A stretch of DNA of 33,536 bases from JAFGSZ01 sp964492185. Its GTDB lineage: Bacteria > Bacteroidota > Bacteroidia > Bacteroidales > UBA10428. Numbering within the stretch: position 1 is the first letter of the stretch; each line of letters starts with the position of its first letter. This document shows, one piece after another, positions 16,877-25,825 of this stretch. Both the position numbers and the translations under genes were made by a program. The notes below the pieces were generated by a model. That model saw nothing but the letters and a program-made list of their open reading frames with translations. It made no database searches and had not been told where the DNA came from. The stretch is from positions 1 to 33,536 of the forward strand of contig CAZBJH010000022.1 in assembly GCA_964492185.1 (NCBI GenBank), given 5' to 3'.

Positions 16877-19800
16877 ATGTACCGAATACCGGTTATCTTT
16901 CTTCTTGCTGTTGGTTTCAATCTTTCTGCCCAAAATGTTCAGCGTAATATAAGATGGACATCCAACATTTACCATAATGATCAGATAAACGAAGAAAATG
17001 ATGAACCTATTGTGACAGAATGCCTGCATTTTGAAGGTGCGGAATATCCTGGCGCAGATAACAGGTTGCCATGGTATTATGAATTGATCGATGCAAAAGA
17101 CGCCGGGACAAATATTGGAATTGTTCTGGAAAATAAAAAATTTGAGGTGGTACCGGAACAACAGTTGTCCAATATCAAAAACCTGACCGGTTTGCCAAAC
17201 AATATCCAACCCTTGGTGAATACCGCTATAAGCAGAAAACAAAAAAAGATACAGCTTAGCTTTATCCCCTTACGCTATAATGATTCAACAAACCGGGTGG
17301 AACGTCTGACCGGATTTACTGTCCGGCAGTTCAGCACAAAATCCACCTCCGGCGGATTAACCCCGAAATCCCTCACCCGATCCTATGCAAACAATTCCGT
17401 TCTGGCCACCGGCAAATGGTATAAAATAAGAATTGCTGAAACAGGTATCTATAAGATCACGTATGATAAGCTGGTTGAACTGGGTTTTAGCAATCCGCAA
17501 AATATCCGTGTTTACGGAAACGGGGGCCGGCAATTGCCATATATGAATAATGTGCCACGGCCGGACGATCTGCTAAATAATCCCGTATATATTCACAAAG
17601 GCGGCGACGACACATTCAATAGCGGTGATTATATTTTATTTTACGGGCAGGGACCGGTTACCTGGGAATATGATACAATTTCGGGGATGTACCTTCATAA
17701 CAAACACTTATACTCCGAATATTCTTACTATTTTCTTACAACAGACCGGGGTGCGCCGGCAGAAGCCGGCACTCAGGCTGTTCCCGGGGAAGCTCCCGGG
17801 CTGACTATTAATACTTTTGATGGTTACGATTATCATGAAGAAAACCTTTATAATCTTATTAAATCCGGAAGACGGTGGTTCGGTGAAAAAATCGGATCCT
17901 CGTCGGGATTTTCAACCTCTTTTACTTTTCCCGGTATCATCACTTCCTCCCCTGTAAAAATTAAAATTGAAGTGGCCAGCCAATCAGGTTCTGTCTGCCG
18001 TTTTACAGTGAATGTAAATAATCAGCATACCGGCACAATTAGTGTATCAGGGGTGTCTAACAAGTATGAATTTGCAAAAACCGGAAGCCTGTTAACCGGA
18101 TTCAGTTCAAATTCTGAAAACATCAGCCTTAACATTAAGTATGACGGCATATCGACAAATGACAAGGGATGGCTCGATTATATCGATATCAACGCGAAAC
18201 AATCACTGCGTTACAATAATACACCTCTTTTTTTCAGAAGTACAGAGGCATATGATAATGCAGATGTTGTGAAGTATGAGATCTCAAATGCTAAAGACGG
18301 ACTTATAGTGTGGGATGTCACGGATCCCGACAAGCTGAAAAAAATGAACACAAGCATTTCAGGTTCGGTGATCAGTTTTGTTGGCCGTGCTGATAAAATC
18401 AGGGAATATGTTATTTTTGACAGATCAGGGCAGTTCCCCTCGCCGGATACTGATGAGGAAAAAAGCGATATAGGATCTATTGAAAACCAGGATCTTCATG
18501 CTGTAAACCCCCACGAAATGATTATTGTAAGCCATGAAAATTTTATTGACCAGGCCGGTCAGCTTGCTGATTTTCATCATGAAAAAGACAATATGAGTGT
18601 ATATGTGGTAACACCCGAAAAGATCTATAACGAATTTTCATCAGGCAAACCCGATGTAAGTGCCATACGTGACTTTTTGAAAATGGTCTATGACCATTCC
18701 ACCGGTGGTAAAAATGATTTAAAGTACCTCTTATTGTTTGGTGACGGATCCTTTGATAATATGTCAAACGACCCCGCTAATACCAATTACATTCTTACCT
18801 ACCAGTCAGAAAACTCGCTGTCAGAAACAGGTTCTTATGTCAGTGATGATTTTTTCGGGTTACTGGATGATAATGAGGGTGAAGCCACCGGCCTGCTGGA
18901 TATAGGTATCGGACGTTTGCCTGCTTCATCTGACGGTGAAGATGAAACCGAAGTTCAGGCGCTGGTTGATAAGATCATAAGGTACAATACAAGCGACAAC
19001 ATGACAGACTGGCGAAACCTTTTATGTTTCATGGGTGATGACGGTGAATTTGGTGACGGAAGTACTTATATGAATCATGCGAGCCTACTGGGCGATTATG
19101 CAGAACAAAATTATCCCGGGTTTACAGTTGACAAGATCCTCCTTGATGCATACAAGCAGGAAATAACTTCAACAGGACCGGGCTATCCTGATGTAAAAAA
19201 AGCAATAACAGGTAATCTGAATCGCGGCATGTTGATATTTAATTACCTCGGCCATGGCAGTGAAAACGGTTTAACACTCGAACAGGTCATTACCCGGTAC
19301 GATATTCCTGCATGGAAAAATGAACAGCTTCCCCTGTTTATCACTGCAACCTGCGAATTCAGCCGTTTTGACGATGTCGATATTAATGAAGAAACCGGTA
19401 AGTTAAAATCAAAACCATCTGCAGGTGAACTTGTACTGCTAAACCCGGATGGAGGTGGAATTGCCCTTTTAACTACGACACGCCTGGCCTTTGGAGGTGA
19501 CAATTTTATACTGAATAAAAACTTTTTTAAATATGTTTTTAAGAGAGACGGTGATAATAAAAAGTACAGGCTGGGTGATCTGATGCGACTGACAAAAAAC
19601 AATACTTACGGTAACAATAAACTGAATTTCACGCTGCTGGGCGATCCGGCGCTTGAGCTGGCATGGCCCGAATATAATGTTATTACGGACTCAATTAACG
19701 GGGCGAGCGTTAATGATGATATTGACACACTGAAAGCCTTCAGCTATATAAATGTTTCCGGGCATGTTACTGATCATGACAATGTGCTGATGAACGATTT

Positions 19801-20749
19801 TCACGGCACCATCTATCCCTCGGTTTTCGATAAAGCGGTAACAAGTCTTACCCGGGGGAATGACGGAATCGATCCGTACGAGTTCAGTGAACAAACAAAC
19901 ATTATATATAAAGGTAAGGCAACCGTCGAAAACGGCAGATTTAACTTTTCCTTTATAATTCCTAAAGATATTCAATATCACTTCGGCAAGGGAAAAATCA
20001 CATATTATGCCGAAAATTCAGTTATTGATGCACAGGGTTATTTCAGGGATTTTCATATCGGGGGTACATCCGATGACGTCATTCCCGATTATTTGGGGCC
20101 TGACCTTAATGTGTATATAAATGATACGAATTTCCGGCCGGGAGGTATTACCGGTAAAGATCCCGCCGTATATGCCGAAATATATGATGAAAGCGGAATT
20201 AATCGTGTAGGAAACGGTATCGGCCATGATGTGGTAGGTGTTCTTGACAATGATCTGGCAAATCCTTTTATAATGAATGATTATTATGAGGCTGAAAAGG
20301 ACAATTTCAGAAAGGGAACCCTGTATTACCGGTTAAGTAACCTGGAAGAAGGTAAACATACGCTTACTGTTAAGGTATGGGACAGTTACAACAATTCCTC
20401 CAGCAAAACCATAGAATTTGAGGTTGTAAATTCCAATGAATTCGTTATCAGGAATGTATTTAATTATCCCAATCCCGTAAAAGATCATACTACTTTTCAA
20501 TTTGAACATAACAGGTCCGGAACCGGCCATGAGATAACAATTGATATATTCGACCTTTCCGGTAAACTTGTCAGATCCATACGGCAGGAAGTCGATTCCC
20601 GGGGTTACCGCTCGGAAGACATGACCTGGGATGCCCGGTCCGGATACGGAAGTCCGGTAGCAGAAGGCATTTATATCTATCGTGTCAGGGTAAAAACATC
20701 TGATAATCAAATAGCTGAAGAATATAATAAACTACTTATACTAAAATAA
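16877..20749 (+). CDS. porU: Type IX secretion system sortase PorU (gingipain-like C25 protease)
   Basis: A 1290-aa protein from the ATG at 16877, which starts a clean signal peptide (MYRIPVIFLLAVGFNLSAQ). An earlier TTG would add 12 residues ahead of it. A long N-terminal region precedes a peptidase C25 domain (about residues 540-900). The catalytic pair is visible as His793 in YLGHGSENG and Cys826 in TATCEFSRF, 33 residues apart as in gingipain RgpB. The last about 85 residues form a CTD-like module (NVFNYPNPVKDHTTF ... GIYIYRVRV). PorU sits on the cell surface, removes the CTD signal from T9SS cargo and joins the protein to a lipopolysaccharide linker. porV follows 57 bp downstream. Confidence 0.95.
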   Translation: MYRIPVIFLLAVGFNLSAQNVQRNIRWTSNIYHNDQINEENDEPIVTECLHFEGAEYPGADNRLPWYYELIDAKDAGTNIGIVLENKKFEVVPEQQLSNIKNLTGLPNNIQPLVNTAISRKQKKIQLSFIPLRYNDSTNRVERLTGFTVRQFSTKSTSGGLTPKSLTRSYANNSVLATGKWYKIRIAETGIYKITYDKLVELGFSNPQNIRVYGNGGRQLPYMNNVPRPDDLLNNPVYIHKGGDDTFNSGDYILFYGQGPVTWEYDTISGMYLHNKHLYSEYSYYFLTTDRGAPAEAGTQAVPGEAPGLTINTFDGYDYHEENLYNLIKSGRRWFGEKIGSSSGFSTSFTFPGIITSSPVKIKIEVASQSGSVCRFTVNVNNQHTGTISVSGVSNKYEFAKTGSLLTGFSSNSENISLNIKYDGISTNDKGWLDYIDINAKQSLRYNNTPLFFRSTEAYDNADVVKYEISNAKDGLIVWDVTDPDKLKKMNTSISGSVISFVGRADKIREYVIFDRSGQFPSPDTDEEKSDIGSIENQDLHAVNPHEMIIVSHENFIDQAGQLADFHHEKDNMSVYVVTPEKIYNEFSSGKPDVSAIRDFLKMVYDHSTGGKNDLKYLLLFGDGSFDNMSNDPANTNYILTYQSENSLSETGSYVSDDFFGLLDDNEGEATGLLDIGIGRLPASSDGEDETEVQALVDKIIRYNTSDNMTDWRNLLCFMGDDGEFGDGSTYMNHASLLGDYAEQNYPGFTVDKILLDAYKQEITSTGPGYPDVKKAITGNLNRGMLIFNYLGHGSENGLTLEQVITRYDIPAWKNEQLPLFITATCEFSRFDDVDINEETGKLKSKPSAGELVLLNPDGGGIALLTTTRLAFGGDNFILNKNFFKYVFKRDGDNKKYRLGDLMRLTKNNTYGNNKLNFTLLGDPALELAWPEYNVITDSINGASVNDDIDTLKAFSYINVSGHVTDHDNVLMNDFHGTIYPSVFDKAVTSLTRGNDGIDPYEFSEQTNIIYKGKATVENGRFNFSFIIPKDIQYHFGKGKITYYAENSVIDAQGYFRDFHIGGTSDDVIPDYLGPDLNVYINDTNFRPGGITGKDPAVYAEIYDESGINRVGNGIGHDVVGVLDNDLANPFIMNDYYEAEKDNFRKGTLYYRLSNLEEGKHTLTVKVWDSYNNSSSKTIEFEVVNSNEFVIRNVFNYPNPVKDHTTFQFEHNRSGTGHEITIDIFDLSGKLVRSIRQEVDSRGYRSEDMTWDARSGYGSPVAEGIYIYRVRVKTSDNQIAEEYNKLLILK

Positions 20750-20778
20750 ACAATTTCTCGTATTTATAATAATTATTT

Positions 20779-20786
20779 TATCTTTG
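20779..20786 (+). promoter_or_regulatory. Candidate -7 box for porV (TATCTTTG)
   Basis: TATCTTTG fits the Bacteroidota TAnnTTTG -7 element and is placed 20 bp before the porV ATG, allowing a short leader in AT-rich sequence. It lies in the 57-bp gap after porU, so porV may be transcribed separately as well as with porU. Confidence 0.45.
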
Positions 20787-20806
20787 CTCCACAAAAATAA
20801 ATAAAC

Positions 20807-22113
20807 ATGCGATTGGATAACAGACTTATTTTCATTACCATTTCATTGTTTTGCGCGATTCAGATCACTAGCGCCCAAATAAATGTTGATGATCTGGCAG
20901 GGGCAGACCCCGATGCATTGAACCCCATTCAAACAACATTGCCTTTTCTCACTATAGCTCCTGATTCAAGAGCCGGAGCCATGGGGGATATTGGTGCAGC
21001 CACTGCACCGGATATCAATTCTCAACATTGGAATGCAGCCAAATATGCATTTGCCCCCGGTGAGGGTGGTATAGCATTATCATATACTCCCTGGCTCAAG
21101 AACCTGGTAACTGATATTAACCTGGCCTACCTGGCCGGATTCTACCGAATTGATACCAGGCAGGTATTAAGCGGTTCACTGCGTTATTTCAGTCTGGGTG
21201 ATATTGTTTTCAGAAATGAATTCGGTGATTACCAGGGTCAGCGTACACCCAATGAATTTGCAATCGATGCAGGTTACTCAAGATTGTTTTCCGATAATTT
21301 TTCCGGTGCACTGACTTTCCGCTTTATCCGAAGTGATATAACCGGTGGAGGTGTAACTTCAAACACAACCTATAATGCCGGAATTTCTTTTGCTGCCGAC
21401 ATTAGCGCGTATTACCAGAAAGCCATTGAAATTGACAATAAAGACTCGGAAATGGCTTTTGGTTTAAACATATCCAATATGGGAAACAAGATTTCCTATA
21501 CTGAAGACCAGGATAAACAGTTCATTCCAATTAATTTCCGTTTGGGTGGCCGCCTGAGTATTGACCTGGATGAATACAATTCCATGATATTTGCTGCCGA
21601 TATCAATAAATTTCTTGTACCAACAGGATATAATCCTGACGTTTCAGTACCTTTGGGAATAGTTCGTTCATTTTATGANNNNNNNNNNNNNNNNNNNNNN
21701 NNNNNNNNNNNNNNNNNNNNNNNNNNNNNNNNNNNNNNNNNNNNNNNNNNNNNNNNNNNNNNNNNNNNNNNNNNNNNNCAGGATATAATCCTGACGTTTC
21801 AGTACCTTTGGGAATAGTTCGTTCATTTTATGATGCCCCCGCGGGTTTTAAGGAAGAGCTCCATGAGATAATGTTTTCCATAGGGGTTGAATATCTTTAT
21901 CAAAAACAGTTTGCCGTTCGTGCCGGGTATTTCAATGAACATCAGACCAAGGGAAACAGAAAATATTTTACAGCCGGTATTGGCTTAAGGCTTAATGTTT
22001 TTTCACTCGATTTTGCCTATCTTATCCCCACATCGGGAAGACAAAATCCCCTTGCCAACACCATGCGGTTCACTCTTGGCTTTTCATTTGACAACTTCAG
22101 TGATTTCAGGTAA
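20807..22113 (+). CDS. porV: T9SS outer-membrane shuttle protein PorV, interrupted by an assembly gap
   Basis: PorV (LptO) is an outer-membrane FadL-like barrel that takes T9SS cargo from the translocon by its CTD and hands it to PorU. The N-terminus has a signal peptide (ISLFCAIQITSAQ), then TLPFLTIAPDSRAGAMGDIGAA, the PorV signature. The gene is broken by 100 N (21679-21778). The 55 bases before the gap (21624-21678) recur exactly after it (21779-21833). Removing the N and one copy rejoins the frame at a GAT codon (RSFYD-APAGFKEE), giving a single 383-aa protein, normal for PorV. The apparent two-piece gene is therefore an assembly artefact. ispF starts 3 bp after the stop. Confidence 0.9.
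21679..21778. other. Scaffold gap (100 N) inside porV
   Basis: Exactly 100 unknown bases, flanked by an identical 55-bp sequence on both sides. The size is a conventional placeholder, and the repeated flank is what two overlapping contig ends look like when left unmerged. Confidence 0.95.
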
Positions 22114-22116
22114 ACC

Positions 22117-22593
22117 ATGAACATCCGTGTAGGATTCGGTTTTGATGTTCACCGGCTGGAATCCGGACGCAAATTAGTTCTGGGCGGCATTATTATCCCG
22201 CATGATAAGGGATGTATCGCGCATTCCGACGGGGATGTTCTGATCCATGCAATATGTGATGCCCTGCTCGGTGCAGCCGGAATGCGTGATATAGGCGTTC
22301 ACTTTCCCGATAATGCAGAAGCTTATAAGAACATTGACAGTAAGATCCTGCTTGCAAAAACCATTGATCTTACAGCCTCAGAGGGCTTTTATACCGGTAA
22401 CATTGATTGTACGGTATGCCTTGAGAGACCAAAAATAAAGGATCATATACCTGAGATGCAAAATATACTTGCCAAAACCATGGGTATTGAACCTTCCCAG
22501 ATCTCCATTAAAGCTACAACAACAGAAAAACTGGGGTTCACAGGCCGTGAAGAAGGTATTGCTGCCTACGCGGTGGCTCTTATGCATAAATAG
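22117..22593 (+). CDS. ispF: 2-C-methyl-D-erythritol 2,4-cyclodiphosphate synthase
   Basis: A 158-aa enzyme of the MEP (non-mevalonate) isoprenoid pathway. It cyclises CDP-ME 2-phosphate to MEcPP with loss of CMP, as a cytoplasmic trimer. The metal ligands are Asp10, His12 (FDVHRL) and His44 (DVLIHAICDALLGA). DIGVHFPD and the C-terminal TTTEKLGFTGREEGIAA complete the family pattern. It follows porV by 3 bp and is probably co-transcribed. Its stop codon TAG (22591-22593) is built from one host T plus AG, the first two bases of a truncated family A element, so insertion occurred exactly at the end of the gene. Confidence 0.96.
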   Translation: MNIRVGFGFDVHRLESGRKLVLGGIIIPHDKGCIAHSDGDVLIHAICDALLGAAGMRDIGVHFPDNAEAYKNIDSKILLAKTIDLTASEGFYTGNIDCTVCLERPKIKDHIPEMQNILAKTMGIEPSQISIKATTTEKLGFTGREEGIAAYAVALMHK

Positions 22594-22650
22594 TGTCTGT
22601 CCATAATGTCCGATATCTGCGTTGTTACCAACTTAATTGACAAGGTCTGT
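22592..22650 (+). mobile_element. Truncated/internally deleted family A element
   Basis: AGTGTCTGTCCATAATGTCC matches the left end of the element and continues to CTGCGTTGTTAC. The sequence then jumps to ACTTAATTGACAAGGTCT, which resembles the right end. The central palindrome is missing. It provides the last two bases of the ispF stop codon. Confidence 0.6.
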
Positions 22651-22723
22651 TGAAAAAGTTTTCATGGGTTCTTTCCCAAAAACCGGAATAGATTCAATAA
22701 ATTTGAAATATAAACCGGTATTT

Positions 22724-23302
22724 ATGGAAAAAAAACAAAATAAACATGCGTTTTTATTTAAAAATCTTCTGCGTGGTTTTATATGGCTGTTAATTATTAT
22801 CGGTGTATTTATTTTTTTTAAGACCAGCGTTCATATTGATTATGACAGAATACTGGCACCAGTTTATAATTACCCGGAGTGGGTCATCGTAGTCTTTTTT
22901 CTTTCTGAAATAATGATCGGACTGATACCTCCGGAATTATTTATGATCTGGGCATTACAAAATGAATCGGCACGTGAATATATTATTATCATTCTTATCC
23001 TTTCCGTTTTATCATATAGTGCGGGGATAATAGGCTTTTTGTTTGGAAGATATTTAAACAAGACACGTTTATATCGTTTTTTAAGCAGAAAATTTCTTCA
23101 CAGGTCAGAACAGAAACTAAAGCAGTACGGTATCTATATCATCCTTGTTGCATCACTTACCCCCCTTCCCTATTCGGGAATAAGCATGCTTATAGGAGCT
23201 ATCAAATACCCCGGACGAAAGTTTATGCTATATTCCACAGCCCGGTTTTTGCGGTTTGGATTATACGCTTATTTAATCTGGCAGGCCAATATGGTTAGTT
23301 AA
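22724..23302 (+). CDS. VTT/DedA-like (SNARE-associated) membrane protein
   Basis: A 192-aa polytopic membrane protein with about five hydrophobic segments: LLRGFIWLLIIIGVFIFF, WVIVVFFLSEIMIGLI, IIIILILSVLSYSAGIIGFLFGRYL, YIILVASLTPLPYSGISMLIGAI and the C-terminal helix. The pattern E...G..PPE, then GxxxGRYL, then LTPLPYSGISMLIG resembles the VTT domain of DedA-family proteins, some of which flip lipids or undecaprenyl phosphate. The ATG at 22724, followed by a lysine-rich stretch, is preferred. The 29 upstream codons begin at a TTG inside the truncated repeat and look non-native. Exact substrate unknown. Confidence 0.75.
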   Translation: MEKKQNKHAFLFKNLLRGFIWLLIIIGVFIFFKTSVHIDYDRILAPVYNYPEWVIVVFFLSEIMIGLIPPELFMIWALQNESAREYIIIILILSVLSYSAGIIGFLFGRYLNKTRLYRFLSRKFLHRSEQKLKQYGIYIILVASLTPLPYSGISMLIGAIKYPGRKFMLYSTARFLRFGLYAYLIWQANMVS

Positions 23303-23489
23303 AGCTCTCATATAAAATATGATTGTTTTATAAAATATTGCCATTTAAAGGGCTAATTGTTTCGAGCCGCTCCCCATGCGGTTCGACCTACTTTTTTACC
23401 CCCCTGACGGGTCGTGAGATCGCCTTCGGCTAAGTTCAACAGCAAAAAAAGTAGGCAAAAATGCCGCCGCTGACATGATTTTCCTAAAA

Positions 23490-23566
23490 AATCAAGGTGC
23501 TCACCTAAAAATCGAGAACTCCTAACGTCGGACAGCTCGATTTTTTTAACGGTGATCACCTTGATT
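23490..23566. repeat. Nested hairpin inside the expanded family B copy
   Basis: The outer arms are AATCAAGGTGCTCACC and GGTGATCACCTTGATT; the inner arms are ATCGAG (23511-23516) and CTCGAT (23536-23541). The outer arm begins exactly where the expanded copy departs from the compact copy. Confidence 0.65.
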
Positions 23567-23840
23567 TTTTTTAACGGAAAATCCTGAAGGCGGGGTCCCG
23601 TTCTATTGTTGCTTGATCTGGAAAGGATGCTACCGTAAGAAACTTACATTACTTTATGAAAACCTTTGCTATGGCAAAAGGAACACACATCTCATCCGGA
23701 TTTATAACCGACCGGGGTGAGCTCAGCGAAGCTAATCCGGATGTTTCTTTACCCCAATTCAGGCAGATGGAGCCGTTGTTTCGTAAAACCCACTTTCTTT
23801 AAAACAAGCAAATAGTTTTGCAGTAGCGTGGGCCGTCTCA

Positions 23841-23976
23841 GAAAAATCGCGTAAGATTTCAAGGAAGGTTTTCGTCGCGGGGGCCCTGGAGGAACCCTGT
23901 CCGAGCGACGACGAAGGAGGAGTGAGTTTGGGTTCCGCGGGGAGAAAACCTTCCGTAGTAAATCAAGCGATTTTTA
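23841..23976. repeat. Long inverted repeat with GC-rich core
   Basis: The arms AAAAATCGC...GATTT..GGAAGGTTTTC (ending 23873) and GAAAACCTTCC...AATC..GCGATTTTT (from 23944) pair with small bulges. They enclose about 70 bp of GC-rich sequence that contrasts with the AT-rich surroundings. Confidence 0.6.
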
Positions 23977-24135
23977 TGGAACGGTGACTTTTTTTGCCTT
24001 CTTTTTTGTGTAGAAGACAACTTAGCGAAGCGATCTCATGACCGAAGGGAGTAAAAAAGAAGGTCGAACTGCCTTGCAGGCAGTTCGAAACCGCAGCCCG
24101 CGGGAAGAAATTATTCCATTCAATAGCCTAAGTTG

Positions 24136-25023
24136 CTATGAATGAAAAACAAGAAGAGGCAAATTAGTATGATAAAATAATTTTTTGGTGATATCGGGTT
24201 TAAAAAGCCTGTTTATCAGATTCCTTTTACGCGTGGTAATCGAAACAATATGTATATTATTTTGAAGTACATAATCCTCAATATCTTTTAACAAATCCTT
24301 ATTGCTAACAAAACCAATTTCAACCTTAAGCTCTCCGTAAGCTTTCTTAAAATATTCCCTCAGACCTTCCATTTTAATAACATCCCAATTCTCCCTTTTA
24401 TCAGCAATATGAATAAGAAAAACCTTCAATTTCATTGGTTTGGTAAACTTCATCAGCTTTCTGATAGAGATAAAGTCACTTTCATCAAAGCTGGTCACAT
24501 ACAAAATGTTATTCACATTTTCTCCGCCAATAAACTCATAATGCTCAGGTATAGCAAGTACCGGGAACTTTAACTTATTTATTATCACCTCAGTAACGCT
24601 TCCAAGAATGGAATTTGCCCGTTTATCCTTTCCCCGTGTACCCATGATCACCAGGTCAGGCACGAACTCCTGGCAGTGATTCAGAATAGCTTCCTCTGCC
24701 ATACCCGGAATAAGGCTGTAACTTATTTTGTTAATATCATATTTGCATGATTTACAATAGGGTTTCAGCTCATTAATCAATTTTTGGACGGATTCCTTTT
24801 CGCTGGTTTCCAAATTCTTAATAACGTCTGAACGTAACTGGATCTGTGTTTGGTTGTTTCCCGTAAGGCTGATCAGATCAAATGCAGGTGAATAGTAGGC
24901 ATGAAGCAGCTCTATTTTTGCATCTGTAGTGCAGGCAATCTTAATGGCATATCGCAGGGCCAGCATTGAATATTCCGAATAATCAACCGGTACAAGGATC
25001 TTTTCAATGATTTCACTACTCAT
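24136..25023 (-). CDS. Universal stress protein with two UspA domains
   Basis: A 295-aa tandem UspA protein. The first domain (residues 1-145) begins EKILVPVDYSEYS and holds the ATP-binding motif G-x2-G-x9-G-S in MGTRGKDKRANSILGS. The second domain (about 155-295) begins NILYVTSFDESD but lacks that motif (TTRKRNLINRLFKPD...), so only one half is likely to bind nucleotide. Two-domain UspA proteins of this length are common in Bacteroidota and are linked to stress or starvation. The ATG at 25023 puts the domain at the N-terminus; 18 upstream codons are probably not translated. It is isolated between repeat-rich intervals. Confidence 0.9.
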   Translation of the reverse strand: MSSEIIEKILVPVDYSEYSMLALRYAIKIACTTDAKIELLHAYYSPAFDLISLTGNNQTQIQLRSDVIKNLETSEKESVQKLINELKPYCKSCKYDINKISYSLIPGMAEEAILNHCQEFVPDLVIMGTRGKDKRANSILGSVTEVIINKLKFPVLAIPEHYEFIGGENVNNILYVTSFDESDFISIRKLMKFTKPMKLKVFLIHIADKRENWDVIKMEGLREYFKKAYGELKVEIGFVSNKDLLKDIEDYVLQNNIHIVSITTRKRNLINRLFKPDITKKLFYHTNLPLLVFHS

Positions 25024-25163
25024 AGTGGTAGTTTTAATAATGTTAAGAAAATATAATGATCCCGTCTCAAGATACAAAAAATGCGGATAATATTCAAATA
25101 TTCATTTTAGGAGTTGTATCCGGCAGTACCTGAATAACAACTATCCGGATAAAAATAATCATT

Positions 25164-25595
25164 CTATTGTTTTGTATATATAGCTGTATAGGAATCAAGT
25201 ATCCCGTCACCAATATCAACAGAATAGTTCCAGTCTATCGTTTTATAATTTGATGATATTTCTCCCGATCCGTTGATACGGATATCACCTTTCAGCATCT
25301 GGTCAGGGATGGTGAGTTGCTGGCCGTTCATGGTGACCGAAGCAGTAACCTCAAAGCCGAGATTAACAATGTTATCAATATTAATTTTAGTACTGTCAAA
25401 ATCATCAAGCCATATATATACAGGATATGCCTCCATGGTTGATTTGAATGCTGCAGCATCCTCATCACAAAGCCATTGTCCTTCTATTTTTGTTCTGGTA
25501 TCAGCAGGATCAAAATCATCTTCCAGTAATTCGCATGAACCAAGGAAAAATATGAATGCTGTGATGATCTGAAAAACGACTGTAAATCTTTTCAT
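25164..25595 (-). CDS. Small lipoprotein, lipocalin-like
   Basis: A 143-aa protein with a lipoprotein signal (FQIITAFIFFLGSC, Cys about residue 21) followed by an acidic linker (ELLEDDFDPAD). The rest starts with IEGQWLCDEDAA and contains alternating short strands (GFEVTASVTMNG; GDIRINGSGEISSNY), resembling the small calycin/lipocalin-like domains widespread in Bacteroidota lipoproteins. No enzymatic motif. Function unknown. A truncated family A element lies 15 bp upstream of the ATG, inside the region where its promoter would be. Confidence 0.78.
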   Translation of the reverse strand: MKRFTVVFQIITAFIFFLGSCELLEDDFDPADTRTKIEGQWLCDEDAAAFKSTMEAYPVYIWLDDFDSTKINIDNIVNLGFEVTASVTMNGQQLTIPDQMLKGDIRINGSGEISSNYKTIDWNYSVDIGDGILDSYTAIYTKQ

Positions 25596-25608
25596 GGTTT
25601 TTAGCTAT

Positions 25609-25657
25609 ATAGTGTCTGTCCATAAAGTCCCATTTGCCGCGTTACGCTTGTCCGAAA
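25609..25657 (+). mobile_element. Truncated family A element (left 49 bp)
   Basis: Matches the left end of the element, from (AT)AGTGTCTGTCCATAAAG to GCTTGTCCGAAA, then stops abruptly at AT-rich sequence. It is located just upstream of the small lipoprotein gene. Confidence 0.75.
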
Positions 25658-25825
25658 CATGAATTTATTATATTTATCTTTATATGATAAATATTGTTTA
25701 AGAAATTTATTTTTATATCATCATATCTAAAATTATACCAAAACTATTATATACAGATAAAATAATTATTTATGTATACTATATATTGCAGTATTATGTT
25801 ACCCAACACACATGATTAGTTAATT

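Larger units (their letters stand above)
23353..24107. repeat. Family B nested-palindrome element, expanded copy (755 bp)
   Basis: The left part (23353-23495) nearly duplicates 8721-8863 and the right part (23961-24107) corresponds to 8858-8967. Between them lie about 470 bp absent from the compact copy. The right part carries CCTTCTTTTTT/AAAAAAGAAGG around a core that, read in reverse complement, repeats the left module (GGTC-TGAGATCGC-TTCG-CTAAGTT). One module is therefore present twice in opposite orientation. The outer ends are TTTCGAGCCGC and GCAGTTCGAAACC. No convincing ORF. Confidence 0.65.
23303..24135. other. Non-coding interval, 833 bp
   Basis: Almost entirely palindromic repeat sequence (expanded family B copy). 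A 48-codon ATG-to-TAA frame at 23656-23802 crosses repeat sequence, has no recognisable relatives and is not called. Nothing else gene-like was seen. Confidence 0.6.

Noticed and set aside
20807..22113. porV as a pseudogene or as two genes
   Set aside because: The break coincides with a placeholder gap and an exact repeated flank; the merged frame is intact.
22637..22723. Upstream extension of the VTT/DedA-like gene from a TTG
   Set aside because: The extension begins inside a truncated mobile element and places polar sequence before the first membrane helix; ATG 22724 is the better start.
23656..23802. 48-codon ORF (MKTFAMAKGTHISS...) in the palindrome region
   Set aside because: It runs through repeat sequence, has no recognised motif and no clear ribosome-binding context. 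More likely a by-product of repeat sequence than a gene.
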